Positions 1-10,423 are shown, counted from the first letter of the stretch. The stretch: 64,000 nucleotides of DNA from Rhynchopus sp. YZ270_cl-10 (GCA_964035575.1 OZ037932.1:310001-374000), one strand, 5' to 3'. The notes: generated from the sequence alone by a model not told the origin. A program made the numbers and translations.

Positions 1-281
1 GAAAATAATACGTACAGACACCTCTGGGCGTAGACGTGGTCAAAAAAAGAAGAAATCGGAAGATGGCGTGTGCCCTCACTGTGCACAGACATCCACAAAA
101 AAAAAAAAAAAAGAGAAACGTTGGTAAGAGGAACCTAAGCATCTCTCATGTTTGGGTCAAAAAAAAAAATATCAGAAAAAGAGAACAAAAATGCTAAACA
201 CCAAAAACGCAAATATTTGAGATTTTTTGGCATTCGGAGTGGCGAAAAAATAAATAAAAGAGTTGAACAGGCGTAAACGCG
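1..281. other. AT-rich end sequence with repeat copies
   Basis: No gene is seen. It holds A homopolymers, a divergent family A hairpin repeat near 132-160 and a family B repeat near 260-308 that runs into the element. Confidence 0.5.
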
Positions 282-664
282 TCATCGTACCGGTAGACGC
301 ACTGAAAGAAAGAGGTCCTTCTTAGGCACTGGGAAAGCCGAGGAGAAGATGCACGGAGTGAAGCTTTGTCGTGGAAGCGGTTCAGCAAAATGAGACCCTA
401 ACAGCTGGGGATGTAGTGGTTCGAGTTTGCCGTTGCGGGGTCCGGGTCCGGTGTCACTTTGAACAGGTGAAGAGTGTGTGGTGGCGTGAAGAAAGTCACG
501 GGTTATCCATTGAAGGGATGATTTAAGGTGGGGGAAATCGGTTAAGAGGAGGTCGATATTAAGTGGTTTCAGAGGTGCTGAGGCAATGGTGCCGGCGTAG
601 TCTGACTTGAGGAGGCGTATGCCAGATCCCTTATCGAACCATGCGGTGGCGTAGTCGTAAGATC

Positions 665-1978
665 TTAGTATCCGGTGGATGGAAATTTCTGTGGGGTTGG
701 TTTGCACTGTGATGGGTGGTTTTGCTGAAGAAAGGTGGAAAGGGCCGCGGTCGCAGTTTCCGTGTGTTTCACAGTGTCCCAGGTGTGTCTCGGGATGTAG
801 GTGCGGGTGGTGGTGATGTGCGCATGCCGGCCGATTGCCTGGGCAGCCGACTCGTCCACCAGCGTGGCAGCCTGTGTCAGGGCACTGTGACGGTTGAGGT
901 GGGACGTGATGCCCATTTTTTCCTTCAAGAAGGCGTTGTATTTTTTGAGGTTTAGAGCAAGCAACGGTTGCGTGGGCTGGAGGAGGGTCGATTGTAGTGT
1001 TTTGAGGATGTGGGCAGTGAAAGAGTTCTCCGGTATCTGCAGTGTCTGACCTTTTTTGTTGCGGTCCGTCTTTCCCCCCACAAAATGTACGTGGATCCGG
1101 CCAGCCGGAGGGCCGACCGCCAGGCGATGGGGATGATGCCACACCACGTGTTTGTTTTGGAGGAGAACAAGGTCGCAGAATCTGGCTCCGAGCGAGTACT
1201 GGAGGTAAAGAGCCTTCTGATGTGGTGAGGATGCGTCTCCTACTGTGTCCATGATGGTCTGGTGAGAAGGAGTGCGTTCGCGTACGCTTTGTAGTCTGTC
1301 CCACTCGTTCATCTGACCGGACGCCGCTTGACGGAACGCGTCCAGGAGGGGTTTGTGTCCCACACGGAAGGATTGGGCATATGTCACTGCGCTGGAGGGT
1401 TGAATGTCGTTGTTCTCCAGTTTGCGTTTTAGCCACATCGCCGTGGCAGTTTCGGGCGAGATGTCGGGGCGAAGTTCCCTTATCCGTTCGGCGAAACAGC
1501 TGGCCCGACGCAGGACCGACTCCACGCTGTCCTGTGAACCGACCCCCTTGTGGAGGAAACTGAGGGTGCGGTTCAGTAACGGTTGGACCTCTTCGCGTGA
1601 CAGGTGGTCCTGTTTGCGTATCCGGTGATACTCTTGGGACAGGTGAGGATATAACGGGAATATCGGGGCAGAGGGTGGAGAGCGAGAAGTCGACTCGGGG
1701 TTCTTGTGAGGTTGAAATAGGTGAGGGAACCCGGTGGTCTCGTGTGTCCTGGGGGACGGAAGTGTCTGTGTAGTTGACCTGGAGGTCATGTTTGTCCCGG
1801 TGGACTGCAGTGTTTGCTGCTTTGACCCGGTGGTCATGTTCGTCCCGGTGGACAGTGGGGTGTGTGTTTTTGACCCGAGGGTCTTGAGGGTCCGGGTGGA
1901 CGGTGGTGTTGGGGAAGTTGACCAGGTGGTGTTGTGAGTCCGGGTGGACAGTATGGTTTGTTTTGACCCGGTGGTCAT
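665..1978 (-). CDS. tyrosine recombinase (retroelement part)
   Basis: A 437-residue frame carrying the tyrosine-recombinase signature in order: Arg266 in SLGARFCDL, a Lys near residue 303 in GGKTD, the H-x-x-R box at 360-363, His 385/387 in GRHAHIT and the nucleophile candidate Tyr394 in TRTYIP. Such enzymes integrate the circular cDNA of DIRS/VIPER/Ngaro elements without making target duplications. The N-terminal third is a Thr/Ser/Pro-rich tandem repeat region and the core-binding helices lie around residues 125-235. It could in principle be a Crypton recombinase, but the gag-like neighbour favours a YR retroelement. Confidence 0.75.
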   Translation of the reverse strand: MTTGSKQTILSTRTHNTTWSTSPTPPSTRTLKTLGSKTHTPLSTGTNMTTGSKQQTLQSTGTNMTSRSTTQTLPSPRTHETTGFPHLFQPHKNPESTSRSPPSAPIFPLYPHLSQEYHRIRKQDHLSREEVQPLLNRTLSFLHKGVGSQDSVESVLRRASCFAERIRELRPDISPETATAMWLKRKLENNDIQPSSAVTYAQSFRVGHKPLLDAFRQAASGQMNEWDRLQSVRERTPSHQTIMDTVGDASSPHQKALYLQYSLGARFCDLVLLQNKHVVWHHPHRLAVGPPAGRIHVHFVGGKTDRNKKGQTLQIPENSFTAHILKTLQSTLLQPTQPLLALNLKKYNAFLKEKMGITSHLNRHSALTQAATLVDESAAQAIGRHAHITTTRTYIPRHTWDTVKHTETATAALSTFLQQNHPSQCKPTPQKFPSTGY

Positions 1979-2075
1979 GTTTGTCCCGGTGGACGGTGGG
2001 GTTGGTGGCCTTGACCCTATGGTCTTGAGAGGCCAGGGGGACGGTAGCGTTGGGGATGTTGACCCGGCGGTCCTG
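1730..2075. repeat. about seven tandem units of roughly 48 bp
   Basis: About seven imperfect units with a core like GACCCGGTGGTCATGTTTGT. They encode a 16-residue period (consensus like HDHRVKxTNxTVHRDK) in the longest frame and fall in the N-terminal region of the recombinase. The unit length is a multiple of three, so any frame is kept as copy number changes. Confidence 0.75.
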
Positions 2076-2155
2076 CGTTGTGTAGGGAAAAAAAGGATCG
2101 GGAGGTGGGGCTTGGGAGGGAGTTTGGAAGGCGAAGGGAGAAGGTAGTGGTGGAG

Positions 2156-3259
2156 TCACTGATCGCTCGAGTCCTTCTTTCCCTGATCGTTCGCTGCCTT
2201 GCCACCCTTTTTTCCCTTGCCACCCTTCTGGGACGAGTTGGAGTTGGAGAAGTAAGAGTATTGGGTTTGCTGTTTGGGAGGGTAAGGGGAGAAACGGTGT
2301 CCCCCATTAGCCGATGAATACTTGGAGGTTTCCTTGTCCCTCTTGGCCTTCTTGGCGGTCTCACGAGCAACATTTTGGATGCTCTGGACGCCATGAGAGG
2401 TCAGAGCGTTGGTTTGCGGTGGCGGGAGGGGGCTGTACGCTAAGTACTTCTCCTCGAACAGGCCAATGACGCCATCGAGGCCTTCGTTGTCCGTGTAGTT
2501 GATGGAGCAGAGTCGTGCCATGAGGGTGTGGAGCGTGACCAGACACCGGGTACGAGCTTCTTCATACTGGAGTATGGGGAGGAGGTGCTCGACCGCAGTC
2601 AACAAGGCCCGCATCTCGTGTTTTCGCGCCGGAAAGTTTGCGGTTGGGCAGCGCGGAAGGGACTGATACCCGAAGAAGTCGCGCAGTTCCCTTTTTACGG
2701 CTTCCAGCCGGTAAGGGTGGCCAATGTTCTCGAGCCAAGTGTTGGGTACTTGGGCGTCGAAACCCACAGGGAGTCCGCAAATGGGGAGCGTGTTCTGCAT
2801 GGCTTGCTGAACATGTTGGGTCTGTTGGGTGAGTAGGTCCTGTTGGGCCCGAACCAAGGCGTCATTCGACGCAATCAACCGAGCAATGAGTGGTCGGTGG
2901 TTGGCCGGGAAGGACTCAAGCTGTTGCTCGAGACTTGGTTCCGGGTTCTCTTCCTCTGCGGGTGCAGGAGGAAGGACAACCTTGGCCGCCCTCCAAGAAC
3001 AGACCGGACATCCCACGACGCCATCGACAAAGCGGGAGCTGTCCTGGGTGCTGGTTTTGACACACTCCGCATGTATATTGCCCTTGCAGCAAGGACAGAT
3101 GGTAGAATTGTCATGAACATCCTGGCAATGAGCGAAGACGCAACCTTGGATAGTCTGGAAGGAAGTGAAGTGAGATGATCCGGCGATCAGTTCGGGGATG
3201 TTTGGCCAATCGGTGTCTTGGCACCTCAACTCGCTTCTGGCGGGGAAACGCACTGCCAT
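2156..3259 (-). CDS. gag-like protein with Cys/His finger (retroelement part)
   Basis: A 367-residue protein forming the first part of the tyrosine-recombinase element. Near the N-terminus a cysteine/histidine cluster (C40, C45, C55, C58, H63, C66, C84, C87) has the spacing style of a C4HC3 PHD/RING-like finger. A Gln-rich, probably helical middle region follows, and then a Lys/Gly/Ser-rich basic tail, as expected for nucleic-acid binding. By position and composition it is the likely structural (gag-like) protein. I see no direct match to a named capsid family, so the role is inferred from context. Confidence 0.55.
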   Translation of the reverse strand: MAVRFPARSELRCQDTDWPNIPELIAGSSHFTSFQTIQGCVFAHCQDVHDNSTICPCCKGNIHAECVKTSTQDSSRFVDGVVGCPVCSWRAAKVVLPPAPAEEENPEPSLEQQLESFPANHRPLIARLIASNDALVRAQQDLLTQQTQHVQQAMQNTLPICGLPVGFDAQVPNTWLENIGHPYRLEAVKRELRDFFGYQSLPRCPTANFPARKHEMRALLTAVEHLLPILQYEEARTRCLVTLHTLMARLCSINYTDNEGLDGVIGLFEEKYLAYSPLPPPQTNALTSHGVQSIQNVARETAKKAKRDKETSKYSSANGGHRFSPYPPKQQTQYSYFSNSNSSQKGGKGKKGGKAANDQGKKDSSDQ

Positions 3260-3270
3260 AATTTTTTGTT

Positions 3271-3379
3271 TGTGCGTAAAGTGTGTAATAAATATTCTGT
3301 GGTGATATTTTCATTACTGCAATACGCTCCCACTGACTACCTGGCAGTGAAGAGGAAACCTCTTTAAGGCCAAAAAAAA
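3271..3379 (+). repeat. family G SINE-like repeat (3 copies)
   Basis: A roughly 105-bp unit starting GCGTAAAGTGTGTAATAAA, with a hairpin GAGGAAACCTC near its end and a terminal A-run. Further copies are at about 9468-9566 and 37932-38037, all in the same orientation. The A-tail and shared length suggest a SINE, but no RNA polymerase III promoter boxes were convincingly recognised. Confidence 0.7.
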
Positions 3380-3661
3380 AGAAAAAAATATAAGATAAAC
3401 CTAAGCCTCTCGTTCGCTTAGTCACCTTTGCAAAAAAGAGAGAGAAGATGCGTAAGATATGCCACACTCTCTGCACACATCTCAGAAAAATACACAACAG
3501 CTAGGAACAGCTTTTACAGCGTTTTCTAGGGAAGGCCTTAAACGGGCACATAATAATATAATCTTTCCGAATGCTTGGTTTGACAGTAGTACTTTATTGC
3601 CACCATTTTTTGTGTGTCAAGTTTGCAATATGGCACTCCTTTTGTTTTTTTTTAATAAATC

Positions 3662-3722
3662 GTTTGGAGTAGTGTAGGTTGCCTCTGGTTGTGTTGCCAC
3701 AGTTTGTGCAATCTCCACTTTT
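3662..3722 (+). repeat. family D repeat (TTGGAGTAGTGTAG type)
   Basis: A roughly 60-bp unit beginning TTGGAGTAGTGTAGTTGCCT and ending GCAATCTCCACTG; GGAG near the start can pair with CTCC near the end. Other copies are at 3885-3938, 4078-4137 and 51232-51290. A shorter relative is at 58913-58951, and an inverted one at about 60215-60250 lies in an intron of RAD23. Confidence 0.75.
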
Positions 3723-4150
3723 CCAAAAAAGTTCACTCACGAAAAAGGGCCTCAGATCTGCCTTCCTTTTTTTTTGTTGTGTCGACGAATTACTAAAAAG
3801 GTAGGTTCTTCTTCTTCCCTCAAATGTCACCCAATAAAGGGCTCGATGTAGTTTCTCTCATTTTTTTTTTGATACATTGTAGGAGTAGTGTGTAGTTGCC
3901 TCGGGTTGTGTTGCCGCAGTGCAATCTCCACAGTTTCATTTATTTCTTTTTTTTCTTTGCTCTGTCAACCCTATCGCCTACCGAGATTCATACTAAGGGA
4001 GGTTATACACCAATAATGATGCACTTAGGCATTATTGGTAGATACACAATGGATTTTTGTTTTTTTTTTTGAAAAATTGTTGGAGTAGTGTAGTTGCCTC
4101 GGTTGTGTTGCCACAGTTTGTGCAATCTCCACTGTTTTTTTTTTTTTTTT

Positions 4151-4205
4151 TGAAAACTTGGTTGTATTAGTGCAGCCACCCTAGAGTGTGCTCCACTAAT
4201 CACCA
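4151..4205 (+). repeat. family E repeat
   Basis: A roughly 55-bp unit starting GAAAACTTGGTTGTATTAGT and ending near CTCCACTA. Divergent relatives are at 13107-13160, 17421-17466 and 34981-35016. Confidence 0.5.
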
Positions 4206-4882
4206 CTTTCATTTTTTTTCATTTTTTTGTGTCAATATCGCAAGATCCTGCAAAGGAAAAAAAAAACTGCTGGAACTCTGGTTCTATGTGGATGATATAA
4301 AACTGATTTGGGAGGAGGAGTGGAAAGAAGAATCGAACTGAAGAAAGTGCAAACGCCCGTACATCGGCGGACGCAGGCACAAAAAAAAAAAAGAACTGGA
4401 GGGAAGGGAGATCAAGAAAAAAAATTGAGGAAAAAAAAATTAGATGTACCGCTCGCACATCCATTAAAAAAAAATGTAAGTCGGAGGTTTGAATAACCCG
4501 AACAAAAAAAGCAAAATTCGCTTTATTGTGAGCGGGGCTTCAAGGGTACTCTGTGAGGGACGGGGAAAAGGTGGGGACAATGATATGGGTGACCACGCCT
4601 CCCCTACCCCACATCTCTCAATCGCAAAAAAATAGTCAATAAAAAAAGAATTGCATTTTTTTTTTTTTTTTGCCACAAACACGAAGAAACAAAAGAAAAT
4701 CATCTAAAAAGATGGATGCAAAGGTCGAACATAACATCTTTCAAGAATTTTTTTTTCAAAAACTTTTAAAAAAAAACACGAACACTCTCTCTATTGAACC
4801 AAGAAAACAACCTAATCCTCGCTTCGTCCCCTTTAATAAAACCCTCTCCTCCCACTCCCTCCAACCCCCCAAAAAAAAATCT

Positions 4883-7800
4883 CTATTTTTCTTTTGGGAG
4901 AGGCGGAGCGTCCATGATTTTGATGGGACGTGGGGGTTCTGCGGTGCGGAGCGCTTCGTTTACGAGCGCGCGGAGGAGGGTGGAGGTGTTTTCGTGGGGC
5001 ATTTGGAGAAGCAGGTCTTCGGCCTCTGTGGCACGCCCTTGTTGGTAGACCATGGCCACGACGTCGTTGGAGACTTTGTTGGGATCGCTTACTGCGTCGG
5101 TCTGCATCTGGTACATCCACTCATCCGTGGCCACATGCTTGCTGTGGAGAAGCTGGTGCAGCAGAGTGTCCTTCCCTTGCTTGAGCGCAACCTTGACAAC
5201 CTTCTTCAAATAGTAACGGTCCTTCACCTCCGACGCCACCACCCCGTCTAAGAGCATTGGGATATCCCATGCACGGCCACATCTTTCTATTGCGCGAACA
5301 TTGCATGCAACGGTGCCAAGTACACTGTATTTTTTCATGCCATGGCAACCTACATTTCCGCACAGCGCAGACCCAGAAGCGACCGCAAAGTTCGCATCAA
5401 CCCCACCCCAACGAGAAGAAAGCAGAACCCCAAATTCGACCGCCTTTGTTTTGTGAAAGACTGTCGGGATGATGGTGTTGAACGCCACCGCAACGCGGTC
5501 TCCGTTGATGTCGTCGACGATGCCACGGAATTTGCGTGCGTTTTGGACGATCGGGTCCAAATACTGAAGTAACGTTTCGATGACGTTTTGTTGGTTGTGG
5601 AGGTTGCAGACGTTTGAAATGAAGAGGGAGACGTTGCGGGTGCTGTGGCGGATTGCCATGGCGTCTGCAGGCTTTTGTAAAGAGTCGTTGAGGGAGGAGG
5701 TGCAGAGCGAGGCTGGGGGGCGGTGTGCGGAGACGGCGGAGTGCACAGAGCGTTCGGAGTCTTCCGGGAGCGTGCCTTCCTGTGCAACGGCACGGCGCGA
5801 TGAGGTGGCGTCGTCGTCGCTCATGGAGTCGCACAGAACAGACTGCGGGAGGTACTGCCGGTACTCACGCAGGTTCTGAAGCATTTGTGCAAAAGAGATC
5901 TCCATCGCACGCACCTCAGTCAACGAAGAGGCTGTCAGGTTGGTCTCGACCTAAAATAGGTTTGGAGGGGGTAAAATAAAATTGGCAAAATTTGAGTTAC
6001 AGTGGTGGGCAAACATAGCGTAGATGATTCTAAGTCTGTGCAGTTATCATAAAAAAAATCAGTTTGATGATTTGGAAAATGGAGGATTGCAGATTGATCC
6101 CGATGCATACCTGATCCAAACACATAACGGCGACGTAGGACATCTGATCCTTGAGGCGTATGAGCGGCTCTGTGATGCGGTACACGAGGTACACCGTGAA
6201 CCCGATAGGGATCGCAGCTGCGAGCGCAACCACAAGGTAGAGAATGCCACGTGCTGCATCGAGGTCGCTGCGCACAGCAGACTCAGACTCCGCAATGGCG
6301 ACAAGCGTCTCTGTGTTGATCGTGTCGACCCGCCCGAGGACGTACTCCCTATCGATCAAGGTGTTCACGTACCAGTTGATCCCGCGGCCATTCTCGAAGA
6401 CTTGGACACTGTGGTTTGGTGTTTGTCATGAATGAGTTGTAAAAAATTGGGGGGGGGAAACCCCAATTTGGGGCATGCCCACCTGAAATCGTGGAAAAAT
6501 CGGGTGAAATCAGGTGTTTTATATGGGGTTTCCTGAAGGCTATTTCCGCGTCCTAAATATGGACGAGATCCCCATAAGTTTGTCGGGGTCCACGAGAGGC
6601 TTGAAGACTGTGGCAGAAGTAGGAGATGTGGACATCCGATGCAACTATGAGGCATCGGTGCTCAAAAGGGTGGTGCACAGCGATGGCTTCCGCAGGGGTG
6701 AAGCTCGCTCGAGGGAATGAGGGGCACAGCGCGTTCGATAACGCCGATCGTGTTGCTGAAAGGGGACCCAAAGCAAGATACGATGAAAAACGAAATGCAC
6801 GACAAGAGGGTGCGCGTAGTATGGACCAAGGCAGGAGTCGACCACAATGCCGTGATGGCATCTGTTGGGCTTGATACAATTCGAGTTGTTGTGCTGTGGA
6901 GAGGTGTCTGTTTGTGATTTGACAGCGCTCGATCACACCTGACGGAGACTGTGATTAAAAGGCGCAAAGCAGCTCCCAATGTAAGTTATCCCTGGAGGGT
7001 GCACTTCGTATTGCCAGTGGGTTGATACCGATTTTGCGGCAGTATACCGATCCAAGCACATGCGCAACTTTGACGCATGGGGCATCGACGAAGATAACGG
7101 CTAGCTAGAAAAGGAAACTCCTCGCGCGACTGGTGACTGCCAGGGGCGGGGCTGGGTGGGTAGGGGTGGGGTGGCGGTACCTGACAAAGAACTCTTCCCC
7201 CGCAGGTGCGCGATCCGTCGGCAGCATCAGTCTCTCCGAGGTGCCCTGCAGGTAGACGCTCTCATAGCGCGACGCGTCTGTGCCGTTGACAGTGGTCGCA
7301 ACACCCAGGTACTTGGCAGTGGCGGAGACGAGCGTGTCGTTGCACTCTTCTGCGTGGATGGGGCGCACGAAGGCACCGTCGATGGGCGCAGCAAGCTTTG
7401 CAAAGTTCCTGATGTGTTAATGTTGATAGAAAACACGCCTACACGACCCTTTGCCATCTTCACAAAAAAAAAAAAAAAAAAAACTCTCATAGCGCGGGGA
7501 GAATTGAGGGGGGGAAATTCATACGATCCATGCGAAGTTCCAGCAAGATAGCCGTGCTGAATATTCATGTTTCCTGGGGACAGCCAGTTCTTGCGCACCG
7601 TAACAAAGATGCGCCCAAGCGAGTTTCTGCTCTGCCCGATGTCGATGCTAGCGAGGAAGTGCGATATCTTCACCATATCCGAGCCGCCGTACACAACACC
7701 CACACGCTCTCCCGTGAGCGCGTTGCCGTACACACACTGCGTGGTCATGCCGACGTAGTCACCCAACCCCACCAGCTGCAAATTAAACCCCACACCCATC

Positions 7801-8540
7801 TGCGGGAGAAGCAGAAACGCTTTTAAATGCTTCGTGACCAGGTCATACTCTGGGTAACGGCAGGGCGGGTCGAAGGCCGCGCCGTCCGTCATAATCGCTG
7901 TAATGCCGTTTCCCAAGCAAAAAGGAAATACATTTTTACCTGCGTCGGTCGCATATTCATACGCAAGCGCCTTCCCACCGGGGATCACATCGACCACCAC
8001 TGTACGGTTTATCGCGTGAACACCTCCTAATATGTCGTGGTCTGTGCCGTTGTTGAGAATGGCGTGGAAGTGGTGGTATTCTGTCTCAGCGCGCGCCATG
8101 GTGAGGCGGCTTTGAAAGACCTGTACAGATTGGTATTTCCTCGATACGATGCCCAGGCCGTCTATCTCATAGTGGTTTCTGCTCAGCTGGTACATCTGTA
8201 CCCGATATGAGTTGAGATTCGTCCAGCTCTCCATCATAGCCATATCGTCCGCCATCAGCTGCTGGCACACTGAAGAAACAGAGTTTTCCGTAATCGACCA
8301 GAACGACGCAAGCTGCCGTACTGTCGACTCCCCGATCTGCTTTAAATAGTCTTCCGTCACCTTCACCACCGTTTCATGTCCTGCTGCGAACGCAATATCC
8401 ACAGAATGTCTCCCAGAGTCTAATGTATCATTCAAAGCCCTATCCCCTGACCACACCGACAATGAAGTGCACAACACCGCAACCACTGCAATGCAAGCAA
8501 CCACAAGAACCACAATCACAGCTCGCAGAGGAACAGGCAT
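4883..8540 (-). CDS. receptor-type class III cyclase-like membrane protein, paralogue 1
   Basis: Four exons join in frame (8540-7525, 7408-7181, 6408-6111, 5950-4883) to give about 869 residues. A membrane segment at about residues 7-27 is followed by a roughly 440-residue ectodomain, a second membrane segment at about 470-492, a HAMP-like linker (RITEPLIRLKDQ) and a class III nucleotidyl-cyclase fold from about residue 618. The cyclase landmarks are visible: NGDRVAVAFN for the second metal site, then GNVGCHGMKKYSVLG and an Arg-containing helix. The position of the first metal-binding Asp, in the strand SLFISNVCNL, reads Asn, so catalysis is doubtful. Donors are GTATG-like except GTACC after exon 2. 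A pyrimidine tract ending AG at 8561-8560 lies 19 bases before the ATG and may be a spliced-leader acceptor. A similar gene lies at 20792-25050. Activity and ligand are unknown. Confidence 0.78.
6440..7090 (+). pseudogene. pogo-like DDE transposase fossil in a host intron
   Basis: It lies in intron 2 of the cyclase-like gene (7180-6409), in opposite orientation. Pogo/Tigger/jerky-type landmarks appear in order but in different frames: NMDEIPI (first catalytic Asp), then TPIVLLKGDPKQ and WTKAGVDHNAVM, then DSARSHLT (second Asp region) and VIPGGCTS followed by a WVDTDF-like third-acid region. The frame changes several times, so it cannot be functional. Local GC is well above the flanks. No clear terminal inverted repeats were found. 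Family assignment rests on motif order, not on a search. Confidence 0.65.
6480..6518. repeat. short foldback with CACCTGA ends
   Basis: Ends CACCTGAAATC and GAAATCAGGTG are near-perfect inverted copies. The same terminal motif occurs in the foldbacks at 18576-18691 and 37196-37269. Confidence 0.5.
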
Positions 8541-8694
8541 TTGCCTTAAGAACAGCTTTCTAGAGGGAAGAGATGGCAAGGTCCGGGTAGAAAGATATTT
8601 TTGAGAAGCGATTAATGAAAACCTTTTTCCAAAGGGCAGGCGTGGAGTAATAGGGGGCCAAAGGGGAGGGGGGAGAAGAAGAATACAACAAGGG

Positions 8695-8722
8695 CGAGAG
8701 GGAGAGAGAGAGAGAGAGAGAG
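8695..8722. repeat. (GA)n microsatellite
   Basis: An uninterrupted GA dinucleotide run upstream of the first cyclase-like gene. A similar GA run lies at about 32150-32177, upstream of the WD-type gene. Confidence 0.9.
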
Positions 8723-9825
8723 GTGTTTTGTTGTGTTGTGTATAAAAAAAATGCAGCTTACTGCATATCTGAAGGGGTGTTGATTGGGGGAGGAACTCGT
8801 GAGAATATTTTGAGCTAGTTTTATGGAAAACAATAAAAGTTTTCATATATTTTCCATTCAAAGAAGAGAAAAAGCAAAACAAAGTAGGTTTCTGTCATTT
8901 TTTTTGTATTTTTACTTTTTTTTCTGGTTGATTTGAAATTTCTTGAACACAACGTTCAGACTAAAAAAAGGGGATGTGCTTGGCGTCTGTTTGTATTCCG
9001 CTAAGATTGGTTGGGATGAAGAAATATGGTGGGATAGGGAGAGGGTTTTTTGTGTTCACATGGTTCATTGTTATTACAATGGCACCTTGTTTGTGACGAT
9101 ATTTCTTTGTGTGTTGGCTTTGGTGTATGGGAAGACGTTACACTATTGCAAACCTGCAATTGCTTGGAGGGTATTGATTTGAGGGCGGGGAAAGGGGGCG
9201 ATCATGTTCCGTTCTCACGAAAATCATTTCTGCCAAGAAAGAAAAAAAGGTTGGCCAAATTATTTTTCTTGAAAAAAAAAATCTATGGCCTATGCAAGGT
9301 ACAGAACCAGAACATCACAAAAAGTTGACGTGAAATACAAAGCCCTCTCGAGGACAGTGTACCCAAAAAAGAAAAGGTTTGTAAGATGAACCTAAGCCTC
9401 TCTTGGCTTAGTCATCTTTGCGTTTCTGCCAAATAAAGAGAAACGCGTGTAGTATCAGGGCTTGTTTGGGCGTAAAGTGTGTAATAAATATTCTGTGTTG
9501 ATACTTTTATTACTCCACTGACGACCTGGCCGTGAAGAGGAAACCTCTTTGAGGCCCAAAAAAATAGGATTTCCAAAGAAGAAAAAAAACTAGTTCGGTA
9601 AATTGGGCCTCTGAGCTCTCTGGTGTGACCAAAAGAAAAAATTGAACGGTCGAAAAGATACCAAAGTTTCTTCGCAAAAAGAAAAAAGAAAGAAAAATTC
9701 CCTTCTGATCTACGTTCTAGTTTTTCCGACACCAAAAAACAAAAAAAACCCCCTGATTTAGAGAGGATCCGATCAGCTTTTCTTTGTCAAAAAAAAAAAA
9801 AAAAGGTCTCGTGGTACTGCGGGAG

Positions 9826-9884
9826 GGGTCGATATTGACAGGTCGCTGACAGATCGTTGACCGACTTCCGAAAGCACCATCTCG
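9826..9884 (+). repeat. family F repeat
   Basis: A unit with the core GGGTCGATATTGACAGGTCG and the end ACTTCCGAAAGCACCA. A second copy at 38363-38466 has the same ends but contains an internal duplication of the TATTGACAGGTCG block. Confidence 0.7.
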
Positions 9885-10136
9885 GGGGGAGAAAAAGAAC
9901 GTTCAGGAGGGGGGAAAAGAGGGTGTGACCCAATTAGCCAGCTTTGCTTCCCCAAGATTTCAATGTAATATTTTGGGGAATAAAGCGCGAGAGACGGGTC
10001 ACAAAACAACCTTTTAAGAAGGAAAAAAACGACGTTGAGTCGAATCAGTAACAAAAAAGGGGGGGAAGAATCTTCAAAAAAAACACATCTCAATAAAAAA
10101 AAATGCCCAGTTGCCTCATGGTTGATGCACAATATA

Positions 10137-10233
10137 CCGTAAATGTAAATATGTTGGACCGTAATAATGTTGGAACGAACGAGCGTTTTTTGGGCAGTTC
10201 CATTATTATGTTCCAACATATTTACATTTATGG
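10137..10233. repeat. foldback repeat (ATGTTGGA type)
   Basis: Left arm CCGTAAATGTAAATATGTTG is mirrored at the right end by its near-perfect inverted copy ending ACATTTATGG. A shorter structure with the same ATGTTGGAACG motif lies at about 50700-50765. Confidence 0.75.
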
Positions 10234-10423
10234 TACCCCCTTCAGCGCATTGCGGACGGAGTGTTGTTTTGTACAGCGGTATGTCAACTCTTTTCTTCAA
10301 AAAAATCGTAGAGAAAGAACAGCGCTGACAGTAAAAAAAAAGGTTTTATAAGAACCTAAGCATCACGTGCTTAGTGGGGGGCACAATAAAAAGAGAGAAA
10401 TACAGTGCAAACGAGACCGAATC

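Larger units (their letters stand above)
282..3259 (-). mobile_element. VIPER/DIRS-like tyrosine-recombinase retroelement, incomplete
   Basis: Two recognisable parts lie head to tail: a gag-like protein with a cysteine-rich finger, then a tyrosine recombinase. This gag-recombinase order is the one known for VIPER elements of trypanosomes, where reverse transcriptase/RNase H follows; Ngaro elements have a different order. No reverse transcriptase or RNase H can be recognised in the roughly 660 bp left downstream, so the copy looks incomplete. The two recognised parts keep long open frames, which argues against great age. GC content is clearly higher than in the flanks. A SINE-like repeat (family G) lies directly upstream of the gag start. 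No terminal repeats were recognised. It shares the strand of the host genes. Confidence 0.7.
3260..4882. other. intergenic repeat cluster
   Basis: No gene is seen. The stretch holds one family G copy, one family A copy (3390-3427), three family D copies, one family E copy (4151-4205) and one family B copy (4345-4382), separated by A/T homopolymers. Confidence 0.6.
8541..10136. other. gene-free interval with repeats
   Basis: No gene is recognised. Family C (about 9330-9362), A (9384-9418), G (9468-9566) and F (9826-9884) repeats are present among A/T tracts. Confidence 0.5.

Noticed and set aside
3271-3379. spliceosomal snRNA gene (stem-loops and U-rich stretch)
   Set aside because: No convincing Sm site or snRNA-specific sequence, and three A-tailed copies fit a SINE better.
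4670-5251. 193-codon plus-strand frame
   Set aside because: Antisense shadow of the last exon of the first cyclase-like gene.
7227-8882. Continuous minus-strand frame through the end of exon 1 of the first cyclase-like gene
   Set aside because: It reads through the GTATG donor at 7524 into intron sequence and later in another part of the gene; the joined exons give the conserved protein instead.
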